A stretch of 64,000 nt of DNA from CAXMST01 sp963793415 (GTDB lineage Bacteria; Actinomycetota; Thermoleophilia; Solirubrobacterales; 70-9), in assembly GCA_963793415.1 (NCBI GenBank), contig CAWCAC010000002.1:2976001-3040000 (forward strand), given 5' to 3'. The position numbers and the translations under genes were made by a program. The notes under the pieces were generated by a model, which saw only the letters and a program-made list of their open reading frames with translations, was not told the DNA's origin and ran no database searches. Shown one piece after another: positions 45,776-56,212 of this stretch; position 1 is the stretch's first letter; each line of letters opens with the position of its first letter.

Positions 45776-46876
45776 GTGGCCAGACCCGGTGCAGAGTTCC
45801 TCCCGGAGCCCTGGGGGGAGGACGCCAAGCTCGTCGCACTGCTCGGCGAGCGGGGCGCGACCGAGTTCCGCGCACTGCTCGACGGCTTTCCTGACGCGGT
45901 CGGGCTGCTGTGGGCGATCCGCGAACCCGACGGGACCGTTGTCGACTTCGACTTCGGCTACGGCAATCCGTCGATGCTGCGCGGCTTCCGGCTCCCCGCC
46001 GGCACCCCCGACCGCTACACGCTGCTCGAGGCGCTGCCGCGAATGCGGGGCAGCCGCGCCTTCACCGCCTACGCGCGGGTCTGCGACACCGGCGAGCCCT
46101 GGATCGATGAGGTGACCTACGACACCCCATTCGGCGACGGCTACATGCTCGGCACGTTCGTGCAGCGGATCGCCAAGCTCGGCGACGGGCTCTCGGTCTT
46201 CCTCTCCGACGTCACTGCCCAGCGGCGGATGGAGGGCGAGCTGCGCAGCTATGCCGGGGTCGTCGCACACGATCTCCGCGACCCGATCACCGCGATCGCG
46301 ATGCAGCTGACGCTGCTCGAGCGCCACGCCTCCGAGCCTCCATCCGAGGAGGCGCTGCGGTCGATGCGAGCCAGCGCTGAGCGCGCTCGCGAGCTGATCG
46401 ACGGGGTCCTCTCCTACGCGCGCTCAGGGGAGATCCGGAGGGATACCGTGCCTCTCGCCCGGGTCGTCGCGGCAGTGGCCGACGACCTGCGCCCGAGCCT
46501 GGAGGCGGCGGGCGCCCACCTCGCGGTCGGCGAGCTGCCCGAGGTCGCCGGCGACGAGCGACAGCTGCGGCGCCTCCTCCAGAACCTGATCGGCAACGCG
46601 GTCAAGTTCCGGGCCGAGGCGCCACCCGCGATCGAGGTCTCGGCCCTGCGCGACAGCCACGAGTGGGTGGTGACGGTCCGCGACAACGGCGTCGGAGTCG
46701 ACCCGGAGGACGCACGCCGGATCTTCGGGATGTTCGAGCGCGGCGGGGGCAGCGGCGGCGACGGGATCGGGCTCGCGGTCTGCCGCCGCCTCGTTGACGC
46801 GCACGGCGGCCAGATCTGGGTCGAGCCGGCAGCCGAGGGCGACGGCAGCGCCTTCCGCTTCACGCTGCCGTTTTGA
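45776..46876 (+). CDS. PAS-containing soluble histidine kinase
   Basis: A 366-residue kinase without membrane segments. N-terminal PAS-like sensor (about 25-140: LLDGFPDAVGLLWAIREPDG, then FVQRIAKLGDGLSVFLSDVT). The HisKA motif is YAGVVAHDLRDPITAI, and HATPase boxes are LLQNLIGNAVKF, DNGVGVD, and GDGIGLAVCRR. The GTG start at 45776 lies in the short divergent gap with the SDR. The response regulator at 47043 follows 166 bp downstream on the same strand and is the likely partner. The signal is unknown. Confidence 0.9.
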   Translation: MARPGAEFLPEPWGEDAKLVALLGERGATEFRALLDGFPDAVGLLWAIREPDGTVVDFDFGYGNPSMLRGFRLPAGTPDRYTLLEALPRMRGSRAFTAYARVCDTGEPWIDEVTYDTPFGDGYMLGTFVQRIAKLGDGLSVFLSDVTAQRRMEGELRSYAGVVAHDLRDPITAIAMQLTLLERHASEPPSEEALRSMRASAERARELIDGVLSYARSGEIRRDTVPLARVVAAVADDLRPSLEAAGAHLAVGELPEVAGDERQLRRLLQNLIGNAVKFRAEAPPAIEVSALRDSHEWVVTVRDNGVGVDPEDARRIFGMFERGGGSGGDGIGLAVCRRLVDAHGGQIWVEPAAEGDGSAFRFTLPF

Positions 46877-47042
46877 GGCAGCCCGGGTGGTTGCTAGCGT
46901 CCGGGTCGCCGATGACCAGGCCGGCGGCAGGGGTCGAGAACAACCCGCCGGCAACCCCGAAAGTGAGGGTTATCGAGTGACAGGCGAGGCAAAGCAGGCC
47001 CGGGCGGGCAGCAAGGTGCCCGAGGACGACGGAGCGGTACCG

Positions 47043-47690
47043 ATGCAAGTGGTGATCGGCGAGGACTCGGTGCTGTTGCGCGAGGGAATCGTGCGGCTGC
47101 TCGAGGAGGCCGGCTTCGAGGTCGTCGGGCAGGCAGGCGACGCCGAGGATCTGGTCCGCAAGGTCTCCGCGCACAAGCCCGACGTCGCACTCGTCGACAT
47201 CCGGATGCCGCCGACCGGCACCGACGACGGTTTGCGGGCGGCGCTCGAGATCCGCCGTCGGCTCCCCGACACGGGGGTCCTCGTCCTCTCCCAGTACCTC
47301 GAGGAGGAGTACGCGCTCGAGCTTCTCGCCGACAACGCAGAAGGGGCCGGCTACCTGCTCAAGGATCGCGTCGCCGATCTCGACCGCTTCGCCGGCGCCG
47401 TACGGCGAGTCGGCGAGGGCGGCTCGGCGCTCGACCCGGAGGTCGTCTCGCACATGCTGGGTCGCCAGCGCCGTGATGACCCGCTTGCCGAGCTCACCGC
47501 ACGCGAGGGCGAGGTCCTGGCGCTGATGGCGGAGGGTCGCACGAACCGCGCGATTGCCGAGCAGCTCGTGGTCACCGACCGTGCCGTCGAGAAGCACGTC
47601 ACCAACATCTTCGCGAAGCTCGGGCTGGCGCCGGCGCCCGACGACCACCGGCGCGTGCTCGCCGTGCTCACCTTCTTGCGCGCGTCCTGA
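47043..47690 (+). CDS. NarL/LuxR-type response regulator
   Basis: A 215-residue regulator. Receiver domain VVIGEDSVLLREG, with acceptor Asp in VALVDIRMPP; HTH region LTAREGEVLALMAEGRTNRA, then DRAVEKHVTNIFAKLGL. It belongs to a different NarL subgroup (GEDSVLLREG type) from the two island regulators. ATG at 47043 follows GGAG at suitable spacing; a GTG at 46977 would add 22 residues without a domain. It is probably the output partner of the kinase at 45776, and converges with the MarR gene with a 10-bp gap. Confidence 0.9.
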   Translation: MQVVIGEDSVLLREGIVRLLEEAGFEVVGQAGDAEDLVRKVSAHKPDVALVDIRMPPTGTDDGLRAALEIRRRLPDTGVLVLSQYLEEEYALELLADNAEGAGYLLKDRVADLDRFAGAVRRVGEGGSALDPEVVSHMLGRQRRDDPLAELTAREGEVLALMAEGRTNRAIAEQLVVTDRAVEKHVTNIFAKLGLAPAPDDHRRVLAVLTFLRAS

Positions 47691-47700
47691 GCGGGCTTTG

Positions 47701-48186
47701 TCAGCAGCTGCGCTCGCAGGCGTGAGTCGCCATCCGGTCGAGCAGGCCGCGTAGCTGCCGGCGCTCGGCCGGCGTCAGCGGCGCCAGCAGCTCGCGCTCT
47801 GTCTCCATCGCGATCGCCTCCGCCCGGCGGAGCACCGCAGCTCCGGCCGCGGTCAGGACGACCAACTGCCGGCGCCGGTCGCCGGGATCGCGCTCGCGGC
47901 TGACGAGTCCCTCGGCCTCCATCTCGTCGAGGACGCGGACGAGGTTGCTCGCGTGCACCCGGAGACTGGAGGCGAGGTCGCCCTGAGCCGCAGGCCCTCC
48001 TTCGGCGAGCCGGTGGAGGACGCCGAACTGGACAGCGCGAAGGCCAAGATCGTCGAGCGCAACCGCCAGCGAGCGATTCGCGGCCCGGGCCAGACGGGTG
48101 AGCAGCAGGCCGCAGCCCTCCTGTCCACAGTCGCCGGCAACGCCGGCTGCCGGCTCCTGGCGCCTGATCGTGACCTTGACGTTCAT
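47701..48186 (-). CDS. MarR family transcriptional regulator
   Basis: A 161-residue MarR-type winged-helix regulator. The recognition region is LASSLRVHASNLVRVLDEME, the wing is SRERDPGDRRRQLVVLTAAG, and the dimerisation helices lie at both ends. Cys residues at both the N-terminal linker (GDCGQEGCG) and C-terminal tail (HACERSC) could make it redox-sensitive, but this is speculation. It is divergent from lon; the 101-bp space between is unusually AT-rich and contains a dyad (48202-48214), so it may regulate both genes. Confidence 0.87.
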   Translation of the reverse strand: MNVKVTIRRQEPAAGVAGDCGQEGCGLLLTRLARAANRSLAVALDDLGLRAVQFGVLHRLAEGGPAAQGDLASSLRVHASNLVRVLDEMEAEGLVSRERDPGDRRRQLVVLTAAGAAVLRRAEAIAMETERELLAPLTPAERRQLRGLLDRMATHACERSC

Positions 48187-48201
48187 CGCGAGAAGCTTAT
48201 C

Positions 48202-48214
48202 AACGCTAATCGTT
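48202..48214. promoter_or_regulatory. Candidate MarR operator between marR and lon
   Basis: AACG-CTAAT-CGTT lies in the AT-rich stretch (48197-48230) between the divergent marR and lon starts. The flanking ATCA/TGAT extends the symmetry. Its position overlaps where both promoters must lie. Binding by the adjacent MarR protein is inferred. Confidence 0.5.
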
Positions 48215-48287
48215 ATGATGTATATGCATTCGCGGCCGGTGCCCGGCCGGCGAGCACCGAGCCACACACGAACGGAGCGCAACAGAC

Positions 48288-50594
<2,307 letters not shown>

Positions 50595-50607
50595 CAACCG
50601 GGCCGAA

Positions 50608-50732
50608 GGCGTCCTCTGACCAAGCCTGCGCGTGCACGCGAGGGGCGCGGTGTGGCGAAGCAACATGAGCCCCGAGCGGGTGCGTGCAGGCGCCGCGTCA
50701 GAGGGCGCCGCTCCTCCGGCCCAGTGCCGGAG
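50608..50732. terminator. Long imperfect palindrome and hairpin after lon
   Basis: Outer arms GGCGTCCTCTGAC (50608-50620) and GTCAGAGGGCGCC (50697-50709) pair at 12 of 13 positions. Inside them GCCTGCGCGTGC and GCGTGCAGGC pair further, giving one roughly 100-base structure. A separate hairpin CTCCGGC-ccagt-GCCGGAG follows at 50714-50732. This probably terminates lon; a small structured RNA is also possible. Confidence 0.55.
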
Positions 50733-50753
50733 CGGCGCTAGCCTGAGCGCACG

Positions 50754-51665
50754 ATGAGCATGAAGGCACAGACGAAGCCGCTCACCGACGTGCTTCCAGG
50801 CGGCGGCCCGGCCGGCTGCACGGTCACGGTCGAGCCTTATCGAGGCGGCGAGGGCCAGACCCCGCCGGCGCTCCTGGAGACGGACAACCACGGTCGCATA
50901 GCGAACGCGAGGGCGCTCGGCGTCGGCGTTCCCCGCTCGCGCTGGACCTGGGTCCCGTTCCCCGCTTTCCTGATCGAGCACCCGAAGGCGGGGCCGGTGC
51001 TGGTCGACACCGCACTCCATCCCTCGGTCGACGCGAAACCGGCCGCCAACCTGGGCCGCGTCTTCGCCGCGAGCTCGAGGTTTCGCCTGCCGGACGGCGA
51101 CCTGTCGACGCAGCTCCGCGCCCGGGGCATCGACCCGAAGAGCATCAAGACGGTCGTCATGACCCACCTCCACTTCGACCACACCTCCGGCATCGCCGAG
51201 TTCCCGAATGCGACCTTCGTGGTCGCGGCCCGCGAGTGGGAGGCGGCGACCACCGTCTCCCGCCCCACCACCCACGGCTACAGGCGTGCGCACTTCGACT
51301 ACCTGTTCGACTACCGGACGCTCGACTTCGACGGTCCGCTGATCGACTCCTACGCCAGCTTCGGGCGCACCTTCGACCTGTTCGGCGACGGCTCGATCCG
51401 TCTCGCGTTCACGCCTGGACACACGCTCGGTCACATGTCGGTGATCGCGCGGCTGGCGACGCGCGACTTCGTAATCGCCGGCGACGCCGTTTACACCACG
51501 GCTCAGCTGCGGGGCGAGAACGAGCCCGGCCGGCCCGAAGACATGCACCAGTGGAAGCGCTCCCAGCGCGAGCTGCAGCGTTACGCGGAGCGGTTCCCGG
51601 ATGCCGTCGTCGTGCCCGGACACGACGCCGAGGCGTTCGCCGCCCTGGCCAAGCGCTACGAGTAG
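50754..51665 (+). CDS. Metallo-beta-lactamase-fold hydrolase (lactonase-like)
   Basis: A 303-residue MBL-fold enzyme. Zinc site: H138-x-H140-x-D142-H143 (TVVMTHLHFDHTSG), GHTLGHMSV, AGDAVYT and VVVPGHD. The arrangement, with a long N-terminal region and LVDTALHP, resembles the N-acyl-homoserine-lactonase (AttM/AiiA) branch, so lactone hydrolysis or quorum quenching is plausible. Substrate unproven. ATG at 50754 or 50760 is the start. It meets the acyltransferase gene tail-to-tail with no gap. Confidence 0.88.
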   Translation: MSMKAQTKPLTDVLPGGGPAGCTVTVEPYRGGEGQTPPALLETDNHGRIANARALGVGVPRSRWTWVPFPAFLIEHPKAGPVLVDTALHPSVDAKPAANLGRVFAASSRFRLPDGDLSTQLRARGIDPKSIKTVVMTHLHFDHTSGIAEFPNATFVVAAREWEAATTVSRPTTHGYRRAHFDYLFDYRTLDFDGPLIDSYASFGRTFDLFGDGSIRLAFTPGHTLGHMSVIARLATRDFVIAGDAVYTTAQLRGENEPGRPEDMHQWKRSQRELQRYAERFPDAVVVPGHDAEAFAALAKRYE

Positions 51666-52418
51666 CTAGGCGCTGCCCGCCGGGCGGCCGAGCCGCTTGA
51701 TCACCGAGCTGCGGCCCTCCTGCTCGAGCTCGGCGTACATGTGCCGGACGTGCTCGAATACCTCCGCCGCGCAGGCCATCTGCTGCTCGCGGGTCGGCTC
51801 GGGGACGACGTCGAAGCTGATCGGCTCGCCGTAACGCACGGTCACCTTGGGGAAGAACTGCAGCTTCCTCCAGCTGCGGATCCGCTGCGAGCCGTGCAGG
51901 GCGACCGGGACCACCGGCACGCCGGACTCGAGCGCGGCACGACCGACGCCCGGCTTCGGCTCGCCGAGCGTGCCGGTCCGGGAGCGCCCGCCCTCGATGT
52001 AGATCATCACGCAGCCTCCGCGCTCGAGCGCCGCGTGCAGGGTCTTGAAGGCCTCTTCGTCGCGATGGCCCCTGCGGATCGGGAAGACGCCACCGTGGCT
52101 GAAGATGAAGTCCCCGACCGGGTTACCGAACAGCTGCGACTTGGCCAGGAAGCGGATCTTGCGCCGCAGCCAGACGCCGGCGAGGAAGTGGTCCATGTTC
52201 GAGAAGTGGTTCGCGGCGAGGATCACCGGGCCCGAGGAGGGGACGTTGTCGGTCTCGATCGCGCGGGTCCGGTAGAAGCCGAGGAGGATCGGGGTGAGGA
52301 TGATCCGGACGAGGTCGTATACCCAGTCGGGATCGTGGTTCCGCGCCCGCTCGTGGAAGCGCGTGAAGTGCTCCGCCGGGCGATCGTCCGTGTAGTTCTG
52401 TGGCCTGAGCTCGGTCAT
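51666..52418 (-). CDS. plsC: 1-acyl-sn-glycerol-3-phosphate acyltransferase (PlsC-like)
   Basis: Phospholipid-synthesis acyltransferase, 250 residues, probably membrane-associated. The HX4D catalytic motif is ANHFSNMDHF, and GGVFPIRRG and IYIEGGRSRTG supply the acceptor-phosphate site. It moves an acyl chain to the sn-2 position of lysophosphatidate or a related acceptor. ATG at 52418 is chosen; the frame upstream is not supported by the family. It is downstream of the acyl-reductase-like SDR with a perfect 7-bp hairpin (52427-52446) between. Confidence 0.88.
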   Translation of the reverse strand: MTELRPQNYTDDRPAEHFTRFHERARNHDPDWVYDLVRIILTPILLGFYRTRAIETDNVPSSGPVILAANHFSNMDHFLAGVWLRRKIRFLAKSQLFGNPVGDFIFSHGGVFPIRRGHRDEEAFKTLHAALERGGCVMIYIEGGRSRTGTLGEPKPGVGRAALESGVPVVPVALHGSQRIRSWRKLQFFPKVTVRYGEPISFDVVPEPTREQQMACAAEVFEHVRHMYAELEQEGRSSVIKRLGRPAGSA

Positions 52419-52477
52419 ACGAAGATCGCCCCGAACGAGCGGGGCGCGCCTTGGATTACCCCCGGGGCCGGAGCGGG

Positions 52478-53554
52478 TTACGTGTTCGGGACCAGAGCCG
52501 GGTTCTCGGCGTTCGCCTTGTAGAACTCGACCAACTTCGGCGCGTAGGCCGCGAAGCCCGGGCACGAGAGACCGGCGGCCGTGAGCAGCTCGGTGGCGCG
52601 CCGGGTGTCGTAGCGGACGGGGTGGTTCATGTAGCGGATCGTCTCCCGCGGCACGCCGCCGTAGAAGCGGCGCATCGTCTTCGAGCGGAGCGCTGCGGCG
52701 ACCGGCGCCGCGGGCACGGTCAAGGCGGGCTCGGTGCCGGCGTACAGACGACAGAGCGTCCCGAACATGTCGTTGGCACTGAGCGGGCTCGGGTCGCAGA
52801 GGTGGACGGTCTCGCCGACCGCCGCCTGCTCGGACGACAGCGCCACGATCGAGTCGACGATGAAGTCGACCGGGACGACGTTGAACGGGGCGGCGCCGCG
52901 GCCGATGTTGGCAACGGGCATGTGACGGCTCGTCGACGCCTCGATGAAGCGCAGCACGTAGTAGGGGCCGTCGAACTTCTGCGTCTCCCCCGTCCTTGAA
53001 TCGCCGACCACGATCGCGGGGCGATAGATCGTCGTCGGGATCTGGTCCATCTCTTCGCGGACCCAGACCTCGGCCTGGAACTTGGTCGACTCGTAGTGGT
53101 TCTTGAAGCCCTGGCCGAGCGCGAGCTCGTGCTCGTAAACGACGCCCGTGCGGTCGCCGGCAACGTAGGCCGTGCTGACGTAGTTGAGCCGCTCGAGCCG
53201 CTCGCAGTCCCGACAGAAGGCGAGGACGTTGCCGGTCCCGTCGACGTTGACCCGCTGGGCGATGTCGATCGGGACCGCGAGGTCGTAGATCGCAGCCAGG
53301 TGATCAACCACGGTCACCGCGGCGGTGAGCCTCGAGTAGTCCTCGTCGGAGAGGCCGAGCCGGAGCTGGGAGATGTCCCCGGCGACGAGCTCGATCCGCT
53401 CACCGTCGATCTCCGCCGCGGCGACCTCGGCCGACGAGACCATGCGCGGCTCGACGAGGGCGACGACGCTTGTATCGGGGTCGCGGTCGAGCAGCTCGGA
53501 GACGAGGCGGCGGCCGATGAAACCGGGAAACCCGGTCAGAAGATGGGTGCTCAC
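52478..53554 (-). CDS. Extended SDR, fatty acyl/thioester-reductase-like
   Basis: A 358-residue NAD(P)-binding protein of the male-sterility/thioester-reductase type. The Rossmann motif TGFPGFIGRRLVSEL starts at residue 5. DHLAAIYDL, NVDGTGNVLAF, YVSTAYVAGDR and the catalytic Tyr-Lys pair YESTK follow, with a substrate-binding C-terminal part. Such enzymes reduce acyl-CoA/ACP or oxidise lipid alcohols. GTG at 53554 begins the domain. It is divergent from a TetR regulator with two direct repeats between, and upstream of plsC, so a lipid role is likely. Confidence 0.87.
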   Translation of the reverse strand: MSTHLLTGFPGFIGRRLVSELLDRDPDTSVVALVEPRMVSSAEVAAAEIDGERIELVAGDISQLRLGLSDEDYSRLTAAVTVVDHLAAIYDLAVPIDIAQRVNVDGTGNVLAFCRDCERLERLNYVSTAYVAGDRTGVVYEHELALGQGFKNHYESTKFQAEVWVREEMDQIPTTIYRPAIVVGDSRTGETQKFDGPYYVLRFIEASTSRHMPVANIGRGAAPFNVVPVDFIVDSIVALSSEQAAVGETVHLCDPSPLSANDMFGTLCRLYAGTEPALTVPAAPVAAALRSKTMRRFYGGVPRETIRYMNHPVRYDTRRATELLTAAGLSCPGFAAYAPKLVEFYKANAENPALVPNT

Positions 53555-53582
53555 GGCCGCAAGCGTAGTGGTGCGGATGCCC

Positions 53583-53616
53583 GGGGGAACCCGCATCCCG
53601 AACGGGGGAACCCGCA
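53583..53616. promoter_or_regulatory. Direct repeats in the SDR/tetR divergent promoter
   Basis: GGGGGAACCCGCA occurs at 53583-53595 and again at 53604-53616, exactly 21 bp (two helical turns) apart. The first copy is also flanked by GGATGC/GCATCC symmetry. Position between the SDR start (53554) and tetR start (53680) makes it a likely operator for that TetR protein. Confidence 0.5.
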
Positions 53617-53679
53617 GCCGGCCCGCCGTCTCTGCCTAGACTGCCCGCAGGCCTTGGGGGGTCTGTCAGCAACGTCAGG

Positions 53680-54291
53680 ATGGTGCAGAAGATGTCCGGA
53701 AGCGAAAGCCGCCGGGACGAGGTGAAGGCAAGCCTGCGCGAAGGGATGGTCTCGCAGCTCGATGCTACGTCGTTCCGCGATCTGCGGATCGAGAGCGTTT
53801 CCGAGGCGGCGGGTCTCTCCCGGAGCGCCTTCTACTTCTACTACCGCGACAAGCGCGACCTGCTGATGGACGCCGCCGCCGGGATCGTCGAGGAGCTCTA
53901 TCGCGAGGCGGATCGCTGGTGGCACGGCGAGGGGTCGCCCGACGACCTCGTCCGCGAGGCGGTCGGCGCCGTCGCGCACCACTGGGCCGCGAACGAGGTG
54001 CTGCTGCGCACGGTGACCGAGGTGTCCACCTACGACAGCGAGATGCGTGAGTTCTGGCGCGGGATGGTGAGTCGCTTCGTGACCGCGACCGCCGACCACA
54101 TCGAGCGCGAGCAGGCCGCCGGCAGCATCGACGCGGCGCTCGATCCGATCCCGACCGCAGAGCAGATGATCTGGGGTGCGGAGCGGACCCTCTACGTCTT
54201 CGTCTCGACAGGCGACAGGGGCACCGACGAGGTCGTTGCCGCGATCGCCGACTTCTGGCTGCGGGCGCTGTACGGCCGAGCCGGCCGCTGA
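53680..54291 (+). CDS. TetR family transcriptional regulator
   Basis: A 203-residue TetR protein. HTH region about 14-60: TSFRDLRIESVSEAAGLSRS, then AFYFYYRDKRDLL. The C-terminal domain is rich in acidic and aromatic residues (WWHGEGSP, WRGMVSRF), as in regulators of actinobacterial lipid and mycolate-type genes. Divergent from the acyl-reductase-like SDR with direct repeats in the shared promoter; control of that gene and plsC is inferred. It converges with glpK with a 13-bp gap. Confidence 0.9.
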   Translation: MVQKMSGSESRRDEVKASLREGMVSQLDATSFRDLRIESVSEAAGLSRSAFYFYYRDKRDLLMDAAAGIVEELYREADRWWHGEGSPDDLVREAVGAVAHHWAANEVLLRTVTEVSTYDSEMREFWRGMVSRFVTATADHIEREQAAGSIDAALDPIPTAEQMIWGAERTLYVFVSTGDRGTDEVVAAIADFWLRALYGRAGR

Positions 54292-54304
54292 GCCCGCGCC
54301 CCGT

Positions 54305-55768
54305 TCAGGCCTGCTCGCCCTCGGCCCAGCCGCGGGAGCGCCCGACAGCGTCGAGCCAGCGCTCGTGCAGCGCCACCCGCTCATCCTCACCCATCGCCGG
54401 CTCGTAGGCCGCCCGCTCACGCCACATCTCGCGAACGCCCTCGATCGTCCAGACGCCGGACGCAATCCCGGCGAGATAGGCGGCGCCGAGGGCAGTCGTC
54501 TCCGAGATCTCGGGCACGATCACCGGGGCGCCGAGCACGTCCGCCTGGAACTGCATCAACCACTCGTTGCCGACCGCCCCGCCGTCGGCGCGAAGGGCGA
54601 CGAGCCGCTCTCCCGAGGCTGCTTCCTGGGCGCGGACCGCGTCCAGCGTCTGGTAGGCGATCGACTCGAGCGCGGCGCGGGCGAAGTGCTCACGGCCGGT
54701 GCCGCGAGTGAGCCCGACGATCGTGCCGCGCGCATACGGATCCCACCATGGCGAGCCGAGGCCGGTCAGGGCGGGCACGAAGTAGACCCCGTCGTTGGAG
54801 TCGAGCGAGGCGGCCATTGCCTCCGTCTCGGATGCCTCGGCGATCAAGCCGAGCCCGTCGCGCAGCCATTGGACGGCGGCGCCGGTGACGAAGACCGCCG
54901 CCTCGAGCGCGTAGTCCACCTCGCCGTCTACGCCCCAGGCGACGGTGGTCAGCAGTCCGTCCTGCGGTGCGGGCGCGTTCGTCCCGGAGTTGAGCAGCAC
55001 GAAGCTGCCGGTGCCGTAGGTGTTCTTCGCGTCGCCCGCCTTGTGGCAGGCCTGGCCGAACAGCGCCGCCTGCTGGTCGCCGGCGATACCGGCAACCGGC
55101 ACCTCGCCCCCGAACACGGTCGTCGTCCCGTAGACGTGGGCCGAGGGCATCGGCGCCGGCAGCGTCGCCGGATCGACGCCGAGCAGCTCGCAGAGCTCGG
55201 GGTCCCAGGCGAGCTCGTGGATATCGAACAGAAGCGTTCGCGACGCGTTCGAGTAGTCGGTCACGTGCTCGCCGCAGAGTTTGTAGACGAGCCACGAGTC
55301 CATCGTTCCGAACAGGGCGCCGTCGGCCTTGCCTTCAGTGTTCTGCAGCAGCCACTCGATCTTCGTGCCGGAGAAGTAGGGGTCGAGGACGAGGCCCGTC
55401 CGCTCTCGCACCAGCGCTTCATGGCCGGCCGCCTTGAGCTCATCGCACCGCGCTGCCGTGCGTCGGTCCTGCCAGACGAGCGCCCGGTGGACCGGCTCGC
55501 CGCTGCGCGGATCCCAGGCCACGACCGTCTCACGCTGATTGGTGATCCCGACCGCATCGAGCTCGGACCCGTCGATCCCTGCATCCGCGAGCGCCTCGCG
55601 CCCGACCCGCTTGGTCACCTCCCAGATCTCGCTGGCATCGTGCTCGACCCAACCCGGACGCGGGAAGTGCTGGCGGAACTCCGAGTAGGCCCGCCCCGCG
55701 ATCGCCCCGTCACCGTCGAAGACGAGGCAGGTGCTGCCGGTGGTGCCCTGATCGATCGCGAGGATCAT
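54305..55768 (-). CDS. glpK: Glycerol kinase
   Basis: Phosphorylates glycerol to sn-glycerol-3-phosphate with ATP, feeding lipid synthesis or glycolysis. The 487-residue FGGY-family protein shows MILAIDQGTTGSTCLVFDGD, EHDASEIWEV, GITNQRETVVAWD, the FGGY-type YNASRTLLFDIH-like region (YSNASRTLLFDI), GDQQAALFGQA and the C-terminal RADGGAVGNEWLMQFQAD. Length is standard. Repeat copy C lies directly upstream (55826-56177), leaving only about 57 bp for a promoter unless the repeat carries it. Confidence 0.95.
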   Translation of the reverse strand: MILAIDQGTTGSTCLVFDGDGAIAGRAYSEFRQHFPRPGWVEHDASEIWEVTKRVGREALADAGIDGSELDAVGITNQRETVVAWDPRSGEPVHRALVWQDRRTAARCDELKAAGHEALVRERTGLVLDPYFSGTKIEWLLQNTEGKADGALFGTMDSWLVYKLCGEHVTDYSNASRTLLFDIHELAWDPELCELLGVDPATLPAPMPSAHVYGTTTVFGGEVPVAGIAGDQQAALFGQACHKAGDAKNTYGTGSFVLLNSGTNAPAPQDGLLTTVAWGVDGEVDYALEAAVFVTGAAVQWLRDGLGLIAEASETEAMAASLDSNDGVYFVPALTGLGSPWWDPYARGTIVGLTRGTGREHFARAALESIAYQTLDAVRAQEAASGERLVALRADGGAVGNEWLMQFQADVLGAPVIVPEISETTALGAAYLAGIASGVWTIEGVREMWRERAAYEPAMGEDERVALHERWLDAVGRSRGWAEGEQA

Positions 55769-55825
55769 CCGTGCTGAGCCTATCCGGGGTGTGGGGGGAT
55801 GGGGCGCGCGCGGGGTGTGGTCGGG

Positions 55826-56177
55826 GGCGCGTGTTGTTTCGGGTTGTGGCCGCAGGGTTCAGTCCGGACCGAGATTGCAGTGAGGGAAGGGGTGCGGCCT
55901 GTGGTTGGTCACACGGCGCGCGTGTCTCGGTGCGGTTTCAGGGTGGATTCCCGGTGAGACACGGACGAGGGGACGGTTTGCCGGAATAGTTCCGGTAAAT
56001 CGTCCCCTCGCGAAAGCGCCCTTGGAAAACAGCCACGAGACCGTGACGCCCGCGAGCCTCACGTGACAAAGACGGCTCGGCCCCGCCTCAGGACGGCCGG
56101 CACCCTCCTCCACCTCACCCTCTCTGCAAGTACCCGGCCTGAGCCCTCGAAGGACGCCCCTCGGACGGCCACGCGCC
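55826..56177 (+). repeat. Palindromic intergenic repeat, copy C (exchanged centre)
   Basis: Arms as in copy A (TTGCAGTGAGGG 55875-55886; CCCTCTCTGCAA 56118-56129, one mismatch), total length within one base of copy A. The centre is entirely different: CGAGGGGACG (55966-55975) pairs with CGTCCCCTCG (56001-56010), enclosing CCGGAA-TAG-TTCCGG (55981-55995). It fills the 444-bp gap between glpK and the glycosyltransferase gene stop; the 35 bp before 56213 show nothing else. Non-coding, because reading frames differ between copies. Confidence 0.85.
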
Positions 56178-56212
56178 GGGACCCGGCCCAAGCCCCCGGT
56201 CCAGCCCCGCCC

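Noticed and set aside
53571..53620. CRISPR-like or short tandem repeat array
   Set aside because: Only two 13-base copies are present and no spacer series exists; an operator is the simpler reading. No CRISPR array or cas gene is seen elsewhere.
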